A stretch of DNA of 64,000 nt from Hedera helix (taxonomy: Eukaryota; Streptophyta; Magnoliopsida; Apiales; Araliaceae): assembly GCA_947179155.2 (NCBI GenBank), contig OX359278.1:25925797-25989796 (forward strand). Direction: 5' to 3'. Positions 1 through 11,480 of the stretch are shown piece by piece (positions within the stretch are counted from its first letter, which is position 1; each line of letters opens with the position of its first letter). The notes beneath the pieces were generated by a model that was not told the origin of the DNA, made no database searches, and saw only the letters and a list, made by a program, of their open reading frames with translations. Position numbers and translations under genes: made by a program.

Positions 1-1
1 T

Positions 2-1423
2 CTAAACCCGATCGAAGCACAGACTTGGATCGAGGAAATGGAGAAGGTGTTCGAGGTCGCTAGGGTGGCCGAAGCACAGAAGACTAGTTTCCCTACCTTC
101 ATGATGAAGGGGGAGGCGAACTACTGGTGGAAGGCCAACAAGGGTCGTGCGGGAGAAGGCGTCATCACCTGGGAACGCTTTAAGGAAATGTTTCTGGAAA
201 ACTACTTTCCAGAAAGCATGCAGCAAGAAATAGAGGTGAAATTCCTCGAGCTAAAACAGGGGAGTATGTCTGTGGCCGAGTATGCGGCCGAGTTTAATGA
301 GTTGGCAAGGTTTGCAACTCATCAAGTGGATACAAAGGCTAGGAAGGCTCGGAGGTTTGAGCTGAGACTGAAGCCATGGGTGTACCGTTCTGTAGCGGTA
401 TTAAAAATCAATAGCTTTGCAGAGCTATTGGAAAGGGCAATCATTGCAGAGGGTGGCAGTGAGGCCCTGGCTAAATTCAATCAGGAGAGGAAGAAAGTTC
501 ATGAAGGACAGAAGACGGGGAGCAGTGGAGGCAGCAACCCCAATAAACGAAAGTGGAATGAGAGTCAATCGTCCGGAGGTAACAAATCTGGAGGAGAGGC
601 TAAGAAAGTGGGCAAATGCAACAATTGTGGTAAGAACCACACGGGCGAATGCTTGAAATGGAAGAGTGTTTGCTATAGCTGCGAACAGCCAGGGCACATG
701 GCTCCACAATGCCCGAAGAAGATGAAGGGAGTATGTTTCTCCTGTGGAGCAACCGATCATCATGCCAAGGACTGCCCAAAGAGGAAGGGAGACACTGGGA
801 GTGGCAACAGAGGCAACAGCAGCAACAACAACAACAACAGGCTGAGCATTGGAGGGCCAGCCAGCCAGGCCAACCGACCCACAGCGCGCACCTTCAACAT
901 GACTGTGCAGGATGCAGTCGACTCCAAGGACGTGGTGTCAGGTATCATCCCGATCAATGATATTAATGCATATGTATTGTTTGATTCGGGTGCTACCTGC
1001 TCATTTGTTTCTGAAGATTTTGCTAAGAGATTAGATTTACCTCAAGAAAAGCTAGAACACCCTATGAACGTAGAAGTAGCAAACAAAGAAATCATTCCCG
1101 TAGACTACATTCATAGGAACTGTTGTGCTGAATTACGAGGGTTTAGACTTAACGTAGATTTGATACCGATTCGTCTGGGGGAGTTTGATGTAATCCTAGG
1201 GATGGATTGGCTATCGAGTCACGGGGCGGTTATTGACTGTAAGAAGAAGTGTGTGCACTTAAAGACTCCGAATAAGTCCAAAGTTATATTTTACGGTAGT
1301 AAATCGCCGAGACAATCAAGTTGTCTGACGATGATGCAAGCACGAAAGTTGCTCAGGAAAGGGTGCGTAGGTTATTTGGCTCATGTGGTCGATACTCAAC
1401 GTGTCGAGGGCGAACTGAGTTAG
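2..1423 (+). pseudogene. Gag and aspartic protease region of the chromovirus (5' partial)
   Basis: Coding sequence is open from position 2, upstream of the first ATG at 38, so the gene starts before the window. The retrotransposon gag (capsid-like) domain occupies roughly residues 1-150 counted from the ATG. Three cysteine knuckles follow near residues 193, 212 and 232. The last two are canonical CX2CX4HX4C; the first is shortened (CX2CX3HX3C). A Q/N-rich linker leads to the protease, with its catalytic DSGA near residue 316 and a later ILGMDWL. Gag packages the element RNA and the protease cuts the polyprotein. The frame ends at TAG 1421-1423, and homologous pol sequence resumes in the same frame directly after it, so this is a nonsense mutation, not the natural end. 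Confidence 0.9.
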
Positions 1424-2275
1424 ATACCTGTTGTACGGGAATTCGCTGATGTTTTCCCAGAAGAGATTTCGGGGTTACCGCCGGACAGAGAAGTGGAGTT
1501 TGTTATTGATTTGGTACCGGGGACCGCACCGATATCAAAGGCGTCGTATCGTATGGCACCAGTAGAAATGAAAGAATTGATGGTTCAGCTTCAGGAACTG
1601 TTAGATAAAGGTTACATCAGACCAAGCGCGTCACCATGGGGAGTGCCGGTTCTGTTTGTAAAGAAGACGGATGGTTCGATGAGGCTTTGTATTGATTACC
1701 GGGAGTTGAACAAGGTCACCATTAAGAACAGATATCTGCTGCCCAGAATTGATGATCTGTTTGATCAACTTAAGGGAGCGAAATACTTTTCGAAAATAGA
1801 TTTGAGGACGGGTTATCATCAACTGAAGGTGAGGGAGGAGGATATCCCGAAAACGGCATTCAGAACTCGTTATGGTCATTTCGAGTTTCTAGTGATGTCA
1901 TTTGGACTGACGAATGCACCAGCGGCATTCATGGATATGATGAACAGAGTGTTCAAGCAGTACTTGGACAAGTTTGTGGTCGTATTCATTGATGACATAT
2001 TGGTGTATTCGAAGACGGAGGACGAACATGCAGAACACTTACGGATCACGTTGGAGGCTTTGAGAAGGGAGAAGCTGTACGCCAAGTTTTCGAAGTGTGA
2101 ATTTTGGTTGCAGAGGGTGCAGTTTCTAGGTCATGTTATCGACAAAGACGGTGTTTCGGTGGATCCAGCAAAGGTGGAGGCAGTTATCAATTGGGAACAA
2201 CCGAAGACACCGACTGAGATCAGGAGTTTCTTAGGGTTAGCGGGGTATTATCGGATATTCATTCAGGATTTTTGA
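1424..2275 (+). pseudogene. Reverse transcriptase domain of the chromovirus
   Basis: This is the continuation of the polyprotein in the same frame (longest ATG-started piece 1493-2275). It shows the usual series of RT blocks: LCIDYRELN, the FSKIDLRTGYHQ block with the first catalytic Asp, the SFGLTNAPAAF block, and FIDDILVYS with the Asp pair at about residue 167 of the piece. It copies element RNA to cDNA inside the virus-like particle. A TGA at 2273-2275 stops it within the thumb/connection region, and the protein continues in frame immediately after. The 1424-1492 stretch between the two ORFs also reads as normal pol in this frame. Confidence 0.9.
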
Positions 2276-4165
2276 AAGATAGCATCACCGTTGACCAATC
2301 TTACCCGAAAGACTGTGAAGTTTGTTTGGTCAGAGAAGTGCGAGGAAAGTTTTATGGAGTTGAAGAAGAGGTTGAGCCAGGCACCAGTGTTGGCTTTACC
2401 GGACGACACGGGAGGGTTCGTAGTGTACAGTGATGCGTCACACAAAGGTCTTGGTTGTGTGCTAATGCAACACGGCAAGGTCATTGCGTATGCGTCACGT
2501 CAGTTAAAGGATTATGAGAAGGGTTACCCGACTCATGACCTGGAGTTAGCAGCGGTAGTTTTTGCCCTGAAGATTTGGAGGCACTACCTATATGGCGAGA
2601 AGTGTGAGATATATACAGATCATAAAAGTCTGAAATATATCTTCACTCAGAAGGAATTGAATATGAGGCAGCGCCGATGGTTAGAATTGATCAAAGACTA
2701 CGACTGTGAGATTTTGTACCATCCGGGCAAGGCCAATGTAGTAGCAGATGCCTTGAGCAGAAAAGGCAGGGAGAAGTTGTTGAAGCTAACAAATCAGGAA
2801 GAGTTGGTGAGAGATTTTGAACGTGTGGAGTTGGAGATCAAATATCCGATGGAGCCAGAAGAGAAGTTATTTACAGTATCAGCAAGCCCGACCTTATTAG
2901 ACAAGATCAAAGAGGCTCAGGAAAAGGATGAAGATTGTGATAGTATTAAGAAGCGACTTGCTGAAGGCGAGGAGCTTATGTACAAGATTGATAGCACAGG
3001 GTTGCTAAGGTTTGAAAGGAGAGTCTGGGTACCGTTAGATCCAGAGCTTCGGGAAGAGATTCTTCAGGAAGCTCACAGTACAAGGTACTCAGTACATCCC
3101 GGGAGTACGAAGATGTATCAGGATTTAAGGAAATATTTTTGGTGGCCGAATATGAAGAAGGAAGTGGCAGAATTTGTCAGTCGATGTCTGACATGCCAAC
3201 GGGTTAAAGCAGAGCATCAGCGGCCGAGCGGACTGCTTCAACCACTAGAGATTCCCGAGTGGAAGTGGGAGCACATCACAATGGATTTTGTGGTGGGTTT
3301 GCCACCGACATATAAAGGTTTGGACGCCATCTGGGTAATAGTGGATCGTCTGACCAAGTCAGCTCATTTTCTACCTATCAGAATACGGTACAATCTGGAG
3401 CAGTTAGCGAAGCTCTATGTGAAGGAGATAGTGTCACGACATGGAGTACCGATATCGATTGTGTCCGACAGAGATCCGCGCTTCACGTCAAATTTTTGGA
3501 AAAGTCTGCAAGCAAGGATGGGTACACAGTTGAGGTTGAGCACAGCGTACCATCCTCAAACTGACGACCAGAGCGAGCAAACGATTCAGACCTTGGAGGA
3601 TATGCTCCGAGCGGTCGTGATGGACCTAAAGGGCAGTTGGGATGACCATTTGCCACTGGTGGAGTTCGCTTACAATAACAGCTACCACGCTAGTATCGGT
3701 ATGCCACCATACGAAGCGCTTTATGGAAGAAAATGTCGAACACCGTTGTGTTGGGACGAGGTCGGTGAACGAAGAATGCTTGGACCTGAAATGGTGCAGC
3801 AGACTGCAGACACAGTACAACTTATCAGGAATCGACTGGTAGCAGCTCAAGATCGTCAAAAGAAGTACGCAGATTTGCATCGCCAAAAGCGGGACTTCGA
3901 CGTGGGCAGTTTCGTATTTCTGAAGGTATCTCCCTGGAAGGGGAAGATCCGTTTTGGTAAGAAGGGCAAGCTGAGCCCTAGGTTCATAGGACCTTTTAAA
4001 ATCTTGAGGCGAGTCGGTGAAGTGGCGTACGAGGTAGCATTACCTCCTGAACTGGAGCACATTCACAACGTGTTTCATGTATCAGTGTTACGGCCGTATA
4101 AACCGGACTACAAGCACGTTATCTCCTATGAACCAATTCAAGTCGAGAAGGACTTATCATATTAA
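2276..4165 (+). pseudogene. RNase H and integrase of the chromovirus
   Basis: The frame continues from the stop at 2273; the longest ATG piece is 2291-4165 (624 aa). RNase H comes first (YSDASHKGLG, later DHKSLKYIF, DALSR). The integrase zinc-binding HHCC region lies near residues 261-305, and the catalytic core has Asp near 332, Asp near 392 (VSDRDPRF) and Glu near 428. The usual AYHPQTDGQSER block reads DDQSEQ here, so two conserved positions have changed next to the catalytic Glu. A GPF module (FIGPFKILRR) lies near 566. RNase H removes template RNA and integrase joins the cDNA to the genome. The frame ends at a nonsense TAA (4163-4165), not at the real end of the protein. Confidence 0.9.
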
Positions 4166-4321
4166 GAAGTTCCTGTTCAGATACTCGATAGTAAGGAACA
4201 GAAACTGAGGAATAAGATAATTCATTCTGTCAAAATACTTTGGAGAAATCACGCAATTGAAGAAGCTACGTGGGAACTAGAGGAAGAAATGAGAACAAAT
4301 TACCCGTTCTTATTTGAGTAA
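4166..4321 (+). pseudogene. Chromodomain tail of the chromovirus integrase
   Basis: These 51 codons follow the TAA at 4163 in the same frame and end at TAA 4319-4321. They contain the compact chromodomain pattern of plant chromoviruses, with conserved ILWRNH and EEATWE blocks. In this group the chromodomain is thought to steer integration toward particular chromatin. The stop at 4163 would detach it from the integrase in this copy. The assignment rests on motif recognition by eye. Confidence 0.85.
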
Positions 4322-4355
4322 CCTTATTTTACAATTCCGATGACGGAATTTTTAT

Positions 4356-4381
4356 AAGGGGGGGGGGGGGGGGGGAGAGAA
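4356..4381 (+). promoter_or_regulatory. Polypurine tract of the chromovirus
   Basis: An all-purine run (AAG..., 18 consecutive G at 4358-4375, then AGAGAA) directly abuts the TG that starts the LTR. It is the primer site for plus-strand DNA synthesis. The 18-G homopolymer is much longer than the six or seven G seen in the relative at 31657-31671, so it has probably expanded by slippage. Confidence 0.88.
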
Positions 4382-7300
4382 TGTAATGTCCTAGAATTTC
4401 CACGTCATTATTAATTAAATTATTAATTTAATTTCCGACGAGTTAGTTTTTCGAGATTATTTAAATCTTTTTATGTGATTAATTAATTATGTGATTAAAT
4501 AATTATGTAATTAATTATTAGAATTAATTAAAGGGGGGTCACTAATATGTTATTAAATTAGTGAACAAACCCTAAAGTTTTAATATCAAAATAATTGATA
4601 AGTTAACTATTAATTAAATATTCAATTAAATTGAATATAATAAGTGAATTAAATATAATAAATTAATTAATATGATTATTAATTAATGTAAATAATGTGA
4701 AATATTAATAATAATATTTATTAGTCCATTTAGTAATTTAATACTAATGGGTTAAAATATTTAATTATTTACTCAATCTAATTATTTATTTAATCATGGA
4801 TTGAATAATTAATGTGTAAATTATTAAATTAGCCCAACATGGGTCAATTAGTAGCCCAAGTGTAGAATAATAAAATTTGACAATTTAGTAGCCCAAACAA
4901 TTTAATAGAAGCCCAATTGGTATTTTAAATTAAAGCCCAATGATTGGCCCACTTGGAAAATACTTAATTTAACTATTAATTACTTAAAAAGTGAAAAGTG
5001 ACTCACATTTTGGGACAAAAAGAAGCTCCATCAGCCGACCAAGCTATGAGAGGAGAGAGAAAATGATAGTTTTGTTATTATTTTCTTTTATTTTTTATTT
5101 AATTAATAAAGGGTTGCTTGTTTTATTTTTGTAGTACATGAAACCATGCCTCTTTTCACCTAATGTGTCATTTAACTCATTCCTTGTGTAAGTTGTCATT
5201 TAGAGGCATGGGCAAAATTATTAGATATATTATGTGTATCTAATAATTTTGCAAGTATACTTGAAATTGTTAGATGTTATTTCATTATTTTCTCCAAGTC
5301 CAAAAGAGAGAGCTAGAGAGCATTTGAGAGTGTAGAAAAATATTTTGAGAGCAAAATTATCAAGAGAAGGAGTTCTTGGTTTATGTCTTCAAGATTCACC
5401 ACCTATTTTGGAAGAAAAAGGAGGATAGCCATTAAATCAAGATAATGGTTATTCTAAAGCTAATTTTGTTTTAAATTAAATAAACTAACATGTGTATATA
5501 AATATGTTAATATAGTTAATAATGTGTGGTAGTAATATTTATGTCATGCTTGAGTTTAATATGCTTGGTTTGTATTTTGGTATCATTTGTATGCTAAAAT
5601 ATGTGTTTAATAGTGTATAATCAAGTCTTGAAATATATGACCAAAAATATTTTTATAAAACTTAGATTTAATGTTCTAATATTATAGAACATTAAATCAT
5701 GAGAAAAAACAAAGTTTGAATCACTCAAAATGGAGTTATATACAAAAAGTTATGATTTATGGTAGTTTATGTGATGTAAAATTTTTTATAAAAAAAGAAT
5801 GATATTAAATCATGAAAAATTAAATTTTCATGTTATAAATTGATATTAAGTGATTGGTAATTTTTTTAGATTTTTATTGAGGATTTAAAACTTACTTGAT
5901 AGTATAATTTTACTGAAAATGGGTATTGTCGGACACTGTTCACAGTCTGCAAAGAAAAAAAAATTTAATTTCCGCGCAATGCGCGGACAACTGTTCAGCG
6001 AAAACGCGGAGATAAAACGGCGTCGTTTTGTTTAAAGAAAAAAATCAATTCGCGCGTACGCGCGGAAGCCATCAGCAGTGTCCCAAAACGGCACCGTTTT
6101 GGGCCTGCTTACGGATAACGCGCGCAATGCGCGAGCCCAGTTCCGCGAAATTACCAAACTGCCCCTCCGTGATTTTTCTCGGCGAAATTACTATTTTGCC
6201 CTCGTTTCAGTTTTCAACTTATTTACAGAAATGCCATTCGGGTTTAATTTAATTAATTTAAATATTTAAAAACTAATTTAAAATTATAACAAAAATAATA
6301 ATAATTCAAAAATGATATTGGGGAGGATATTCTTAATTAAGTTTAATATTTAAATATTTTAAATATTAATCTAGTTGGCTAAATCATGGTTAAGTTAAAT
6401 AAATTTATTAGTTATTTATTATTTAAAATGTTAATAATAAATAAAGGAGATAAATTAGAAATTATTATTTAATTCACATTAAATAATAATTAAAGAAGAT
6501 ATAAAAATTTATAAATTAACTATTTATTATTTAAATATTATTAAATAATAAATAAGGATAATTAAGTAATTAATTATTATTTAATTAGCATTAAATAATG
6601 ATTAAGGGAAATTAAGTTATTTAATTTAAATAATAAATAAGGATAAATAAATTGAATTTTATTTAATCTTAAACAATAATTAAAATTAATTAAATAATTA
6701 ATTATTATTTAATTGACATTAAATAATAATTAAAGAGGATTAAAATGAGTAAACTATTATTTAATTTCCTTAAATTAAATAATAGGTAAGGTTAATTACT
6801 TAGTTAACTATTAGTTGATTAATATTAAATTAAAGAAGGTTAAAATGAATCAATAATTATTTATTATTTAATTATGATTAAATAATAAGTAAGTACAATT
6901 AGTTATTATTTATTTTAAATAATAACTAGAGTTAATTAATTAATTTCTATTTAACCAAGATTAAATAGAGATTGAATTAATAAAATAAATTTAATTTGAT
7001 TATACTTTAATTAAACAATTGTAATAAGTTGTTTAAGGGTTTAATAAGTGTCCAACGCTTAAAAAAAATATATATTTTCTAACTTATTAAATTATTAACC
7101 TAATTTGATTGAGGGTCTATAAGGTTAATAATATTATTTCGACTAACGTAAATTCTGTGTTAGTACTTATATGATAAATAAGTACCTTAGTGAGCGTATA
7201 GTTGTGCAAATACGCCGTACTAATTATTAGACCAATTTTATTAATGTTAGGTCTTTTCAAAGCCAGTTAGTTAAAGCTAGACATATATTGTAGCTGAGCA

Positions 7301-8260
7301 GACATGCAAGTTCTTTATCTCTAAACTCATTTCATTGAGCAAATTATTTATCTAAGCTTGAACTGTTATTTCCAAGCATGCTTTGAGTGGTTTAATTACT
7401 TTACAATTATTCCACATCGATATTATTGTTATTCGCACTTGTTGCACTTGAGATTGTACAGTCATTGACTTGTACTTAATTACTGTTCTACTGTTTAAAG
7501 AACTGTTCAAAGTAGGTCTAAGCCATTGTTCGGCTAGACATTTATGTTAAAGATTTTAAAAGCTATCCAACTCATTGAAGATGCGGATTCTTAGACTGTT
7601 ATGAACACCCCTTTATTATAGGGGAGTACCCTGTATCTAATATCAGGTACAAAAATACGGAAATTAAATGTTATGCATACACATATTGTATTGAGGTTGA
7701 TCCCCTCGGGTACATATTTCTGGTAGTAACCATTGGGTCAACCTGCTATTGACTCCAGTGGATATTTATAGTTCATAGTCTATTTGACTATCCTAATTTT
7801 AAAAGCAAATTATTATTCCTGCTTATGTTATTCACATTATTGAATTGTTCAGCTATTCTCTTTCATTCATGATATATTGTTCCTTATTGTTATTTAAACT
7901 TGTTGAGCAAACTAGTTGCTCACTCTTGCTACATCATGAAAGATGCAGCCCTGTAGTTAATTAAATTAACTTCGGGAAAGAACAAGGGTAAAGGAAAGAT
8001 GAAGTAATAGACTTCGAGATGCAGCTCTGTAGTTAATTAAATTAACTGTTATGTAATATAAACCCTTAGTACTTTATTAAGGGTATTTGTGTACTTTTGT
8101 GTAAGGTTATCGTATCTTGGGACTAGTAATACCTTTTGAATGAACAACATATGTTTATTATTCCGCATTTAGTTATTGTATGTTATTTCGAGGTGAATGT
8201 TTGTATTGGATCGTGATGACTGGATCCGGGTATTTGGAACCCGAATTTGGGGGCGTCACA
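4382..8260 (+). repeat. 3' LTR of the chromovirus (3.88 kb)
   Basis: It begins TGTAATGTCC after the polypurine tract and ends GGGGGCGTCACA, the same terminal pattern as the other chromovirus LTRs in this window (43575, and reverse complement at 36516). It is very AT-rich, with a GC-rich palindrome island at 5971-6135 and a cluster of GCCCA/TGGGC motifs at about 4830-4950. The short ORFs within it, such as 6028-6252, look fortuitous. Directly repeated TGTAGTTAATTAAATTAAC stretches are seen at about 7953 and 8031. Confidence 0.88.
5971..6135. repeat. Island of GC-rich palindromes inside the LTR
   Basis: Five near-perfect palindromes lie within 165 bp of otherwise AT-rich LTR. They are 5971-5987 (arms TCCGCGCA), 6014-6029 (arms AAAACG around GCGT), 6051-6064 (CGCGCGTACGCGCG), 6082-6103 (arms CCCAAAACGG) and 6121-6133 (arms CGCGCA). 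Their role is unknown. Protein binding, hairpin formation in the RNA or a CpG methylation target are possible. Confidence 0.85.
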
Positions 8261-8780
8261 GTTACCATCGCTTGAATCTTCATCATGTTCATCCTTGACA
8301 TTAACATCCTACAAGTTGCCGAACGTAGGTTAAATACAATTATACCACAGACATTGCAAGCCATCAACTTATGCTTTCTCCAACAATTAGGTAGCAACAA
8401 CAACCTATCAACAGCAAGATGGTAGTAGCTAATCATTCACTTTCAGCTAAATTAAACATTAGCCATCAAGCACTTAATTATAAATATATGTAATACATGT
8501 TCACTTTCAACACTTAATCATTCAGAAGAGAACACATAGATTTATATTTTTCGAGATTTAGATAACCACTATCAACCAACAAAATTGCACTACATAAACC
8601 CCAAAAATGACACTGAATAAACTGCAATATTTAAGTTGTTTAAGATACTGAATTGGGAAACCATATCACTCTTATTAATAGCATTCAACGAAATGGGAAA
8701 CCATATATATGCCTAGACTTGCACTGAATTCTAGATTGTTGAAAAATGAGGATAATACTAGAATATTGGGCAAGAATAAA

Positions 8781-9361
8781 CACTTGCATCACTATTTAGA
8801 AGATTCGACGAATTTTCTCTCAGTCTCCTCACCTTTTCTTGAAATTCCTTACACATGGCCTCTTCCAATTATTTTTTTCTTGAATCCATCATAGCTTGAA
8901 ATTGGGTGGTCTCCGTCGCAGCAAGGATGAGAGATTGCATATCAGGTGATGTAGGTGAGGGAGTCAAGCGATATGTAGTAGCCAAAGTAGAAATTGACTC
9001 ACTTAACCCACTTGCCTTTAGATCCTCACTCGAACTAAAACCAAACACTCATCCCTTTTTAATACCACATGCAGCCTCTGTCCATATATCCGCATAAAAA
9101 ATAGGAAGATTATTTTCGAAGTATTTACATATTTCACTTTTATATTTTTCATACAATTTGAATATAAAATAATATGTTATGACTGATAAAATGTATTGAA
9201 TGAGTCCAGTTTAGAACATAATATTTTAAATATGTATAATTGACAATACACAAAGCTTACGTAGACTTACTCCTACTTTTCTTGCTCATTACAATACACA
9301 CCGTCCTTTAACTGTGTTAGATCAAACACCTCAATGTGAGTATGTTTAGTTGTCTCCTCAT
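8781..9361 (-). pseudogene. CACTA/En-Spm ORF1-like (Transposase_24 type) remnant
   Basis: Read on the minus strand, two blocks resemble the C-terminal half of the plant Ptta/En/Spm ORF1 protein. The first, near 9280-9361, has HIEVFDLTQLKDGVY. The second, near 8781-9110, has DIWTEAACGIKKG, then VFGFSSSED and a charged helical tail. About 150 bp of AT-rich sequence separates them, possibly an old intron, and several stops break the reading. This is family recognition from a loose pattern (TH..F..KDG...IW..A.GIKRGRVFG), so other transposon-derived proteins are possible. No intact gene remains. Confidence 0.42.
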
Positions 9362-11480
9362 TTTCCTACCATCACGGAAGCACAAGCACAAGAATCAAAT
9401 ATGCAGCATATCACTGTTGGCAAAATGGTCCTGTATTTTGATAATAATATATATTAAATACCTCTTTCAAATTGTAAAGGAGCCTCATTCCCTTCTCATT
9501 ATACTATTGAATAGACAATGGGAGTTAAGACATCCAAGTACAAATTATCAACGTACAAAAAATTATGTACTCACTGTGTTGATTACTTCATTTTTATTTT
9601 TGGCTTTCATCTTCTTGCATTTATCCTCATTTTTAATCATAAAATATGTTACATTTCAGTTATTTATTGAAAATCATAAAGAAAATTATGAATATTAATA
9701 CTTACTAGAAGTGAGTATATATGTATTCCTTGGTAGTTTCACGTGTCTATTTTTTGAACCTTCCATTTAGTATTTCAACATATTTACTTTCAAATTGTAT
9801 CTACGTAGAGAATTATTAGATGAGTATCAACATGCAAATTTTTCTATATATAATGTGCATAGGAATCCTTACATGATATTCGTAACCTTTAAATACAAAA
9901 ATATCCTCTTAAGTTTGAAAAATCAAACAAATTATTCTATTAAATTCGAACTCAGATAACTTAGTTCATCAAAGTTTGACTCAGACGGTGTAGTCCGCTA
10001 AACTCGATGAAAACTAAGTTTGTACAATCCGTTATTGCAAAACCAACAATTTATTTTATTTAATAAAACTTTGAGAAAGTTTTTATCTCATAATGAATTT
10101 GACCAATAACATATTTGATATAGTATAGAGACAGGAAAGGAGAAAACGAAATTGAAATTGAGAATAAAAGAGTTACACACAGTGAATTGATATTAACAAG
10201 GCTATAATGATGGGTACAGGGTAATAAATATTATTAATATTCCTTTATAATTACCCTTGCTGTCAATAGCCCCTCTCTGCCATCACTGTTACTATATTTA
10301 GTAGCAGTTATTACTTATATTAAAAGCGGCAAAGTCAACTATTTCTCGTCTCTTGAATGGGTCACGCAGTTGCTTCTTCTTGCTTCCAGTTTTTAGTTTT
10401 TATTTATTTATTTATTTATTATTTTTATTTTCACAGCACAACACCTGCATGCTACCTTTCCCATTTACCGCTTTCAGTTGCTTTCCTTTTCCCTCTGTTT
10501 GTCTTTTTCCTTTCCTTTGTCCACTTCTCCCTCCCCTGCTTCTCTTGTTTTTCCGCTGATTTAACTTGCTGTTTTTTCTTTTCTTTTCTTTTTTTCTCTT
10601 CTTCAACTTGCAACAACCATCCTATTTATCTATTAGCATACTATATAACTTTTCTTTTTGCACCAACCGAATATAGACGAGTGGGTCCATGAAATTTCCC
10701 TTAGAACAATATATCTATTAATCTTTTAGTGATTTTTTTTTTTCAAAATGTAAGTGAAGAGGTGATAATAAAAAAAAAGTATATATAATTTACTACTGTT
10801 CTCAATTTTTATAATTTTAAAAATATATTTATATATACTTAATTATTAGTTTAAAAATGCTCAATTTAATAAACAAAAAAAATCAAAATTGGGTATTTAA
10901 TTTGGGACAAAGGTAGTATTAAATTTTAGACTAATTTTGAATATGAAAACATTTAAAATTGTTATTAATTTGTAAAACATATAAACTTTAAAAACATGTT
11001 CTTTATATAAACCTTTAAATTTTTTGAGTTGTAGGTATATAATGATGACAAGATAAAAAAAATGTGATGATAAATTTGGAGAGTTGTCATTTATATGTTA
11101 TTAACAAAAGAAATGAGAGTCTTTTCTTAAATAAAATAAATAAAAAAAAGGTATTACTAAAACTCTTGTTATGGAATGCTGCTTTTTTTTTATACCATTC
11201 TTGCGTCTAATTGTAACTCTTGAATCTATATGCTTGTCTAATTTGGACTAATTTCAAATTAAATTGCACTTGAACTTTTTTTTTTAACTTACAAAATTCA
11301 CAAGTTTTAAAAATTTATCCATTTAATTTTGTGCTAATTTTTTATAAAAAAGAAAAAATCATTTGTGCCCCTTAAATTTGTTTACTAGTTAGCTTAGTTT
11401 TGATCATTTACCTAATATTAATTTTATTGACTATTTAGTTTAGTATTAATGACACGATAGTATTGTACTTACCTAAATTT
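9362..11480. other. No gene recognised; low-complexity AT- and pyrimidine-rich DNA
   Basis: I see no coding region, RNA gene or recognisable element here. A strongly T/C-rich tract spans about 10370-10620 and leaves long fortuitous open frames on both strands. The rest is AT-rich with short A and T homopolymers. Confidence 0.6.

Larger units (their letters stand above)
1..8260 (+). mobile_element. Ty3-gypsy chromovirus (Tekay/Del-like), 3' part
   Basis: The window opens inside gag. One reading frame then runs through gag, protease, reverse transcriptase, RNase H, integrase and a C-terminal chromodomain to a TAA at 4319-4321. A G-rich polypurine tract and a 3' LTR beginning TG at 4382 and ending CA at 8260 follow. 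The domain order with integrase after RNase H is Ty3-gypsy; the chromodomain and the GPF-type module mark a chromovirus, and the long LTR fits the Tekay/Del clade. Stop codons at 1421, 2273 and 4163 make this copy non-coding as a whole. The 5' LTR and start of gag lie outside the window, so age and target duplication cannot be judged. Confidence 0.93.

Noticed and set aside
6028..6269. Small frames in the chromovirus LTR
   Set aside because: They overlap the palindrome island in two frames and have no recognisable product.
10353..10692. Open frames on both strands, one with apparent hydrophobic segments
   Set aside because: They are translations of a T/C-rich low-complexity tract; no start context, homology or neighbouring exon supports a gene.
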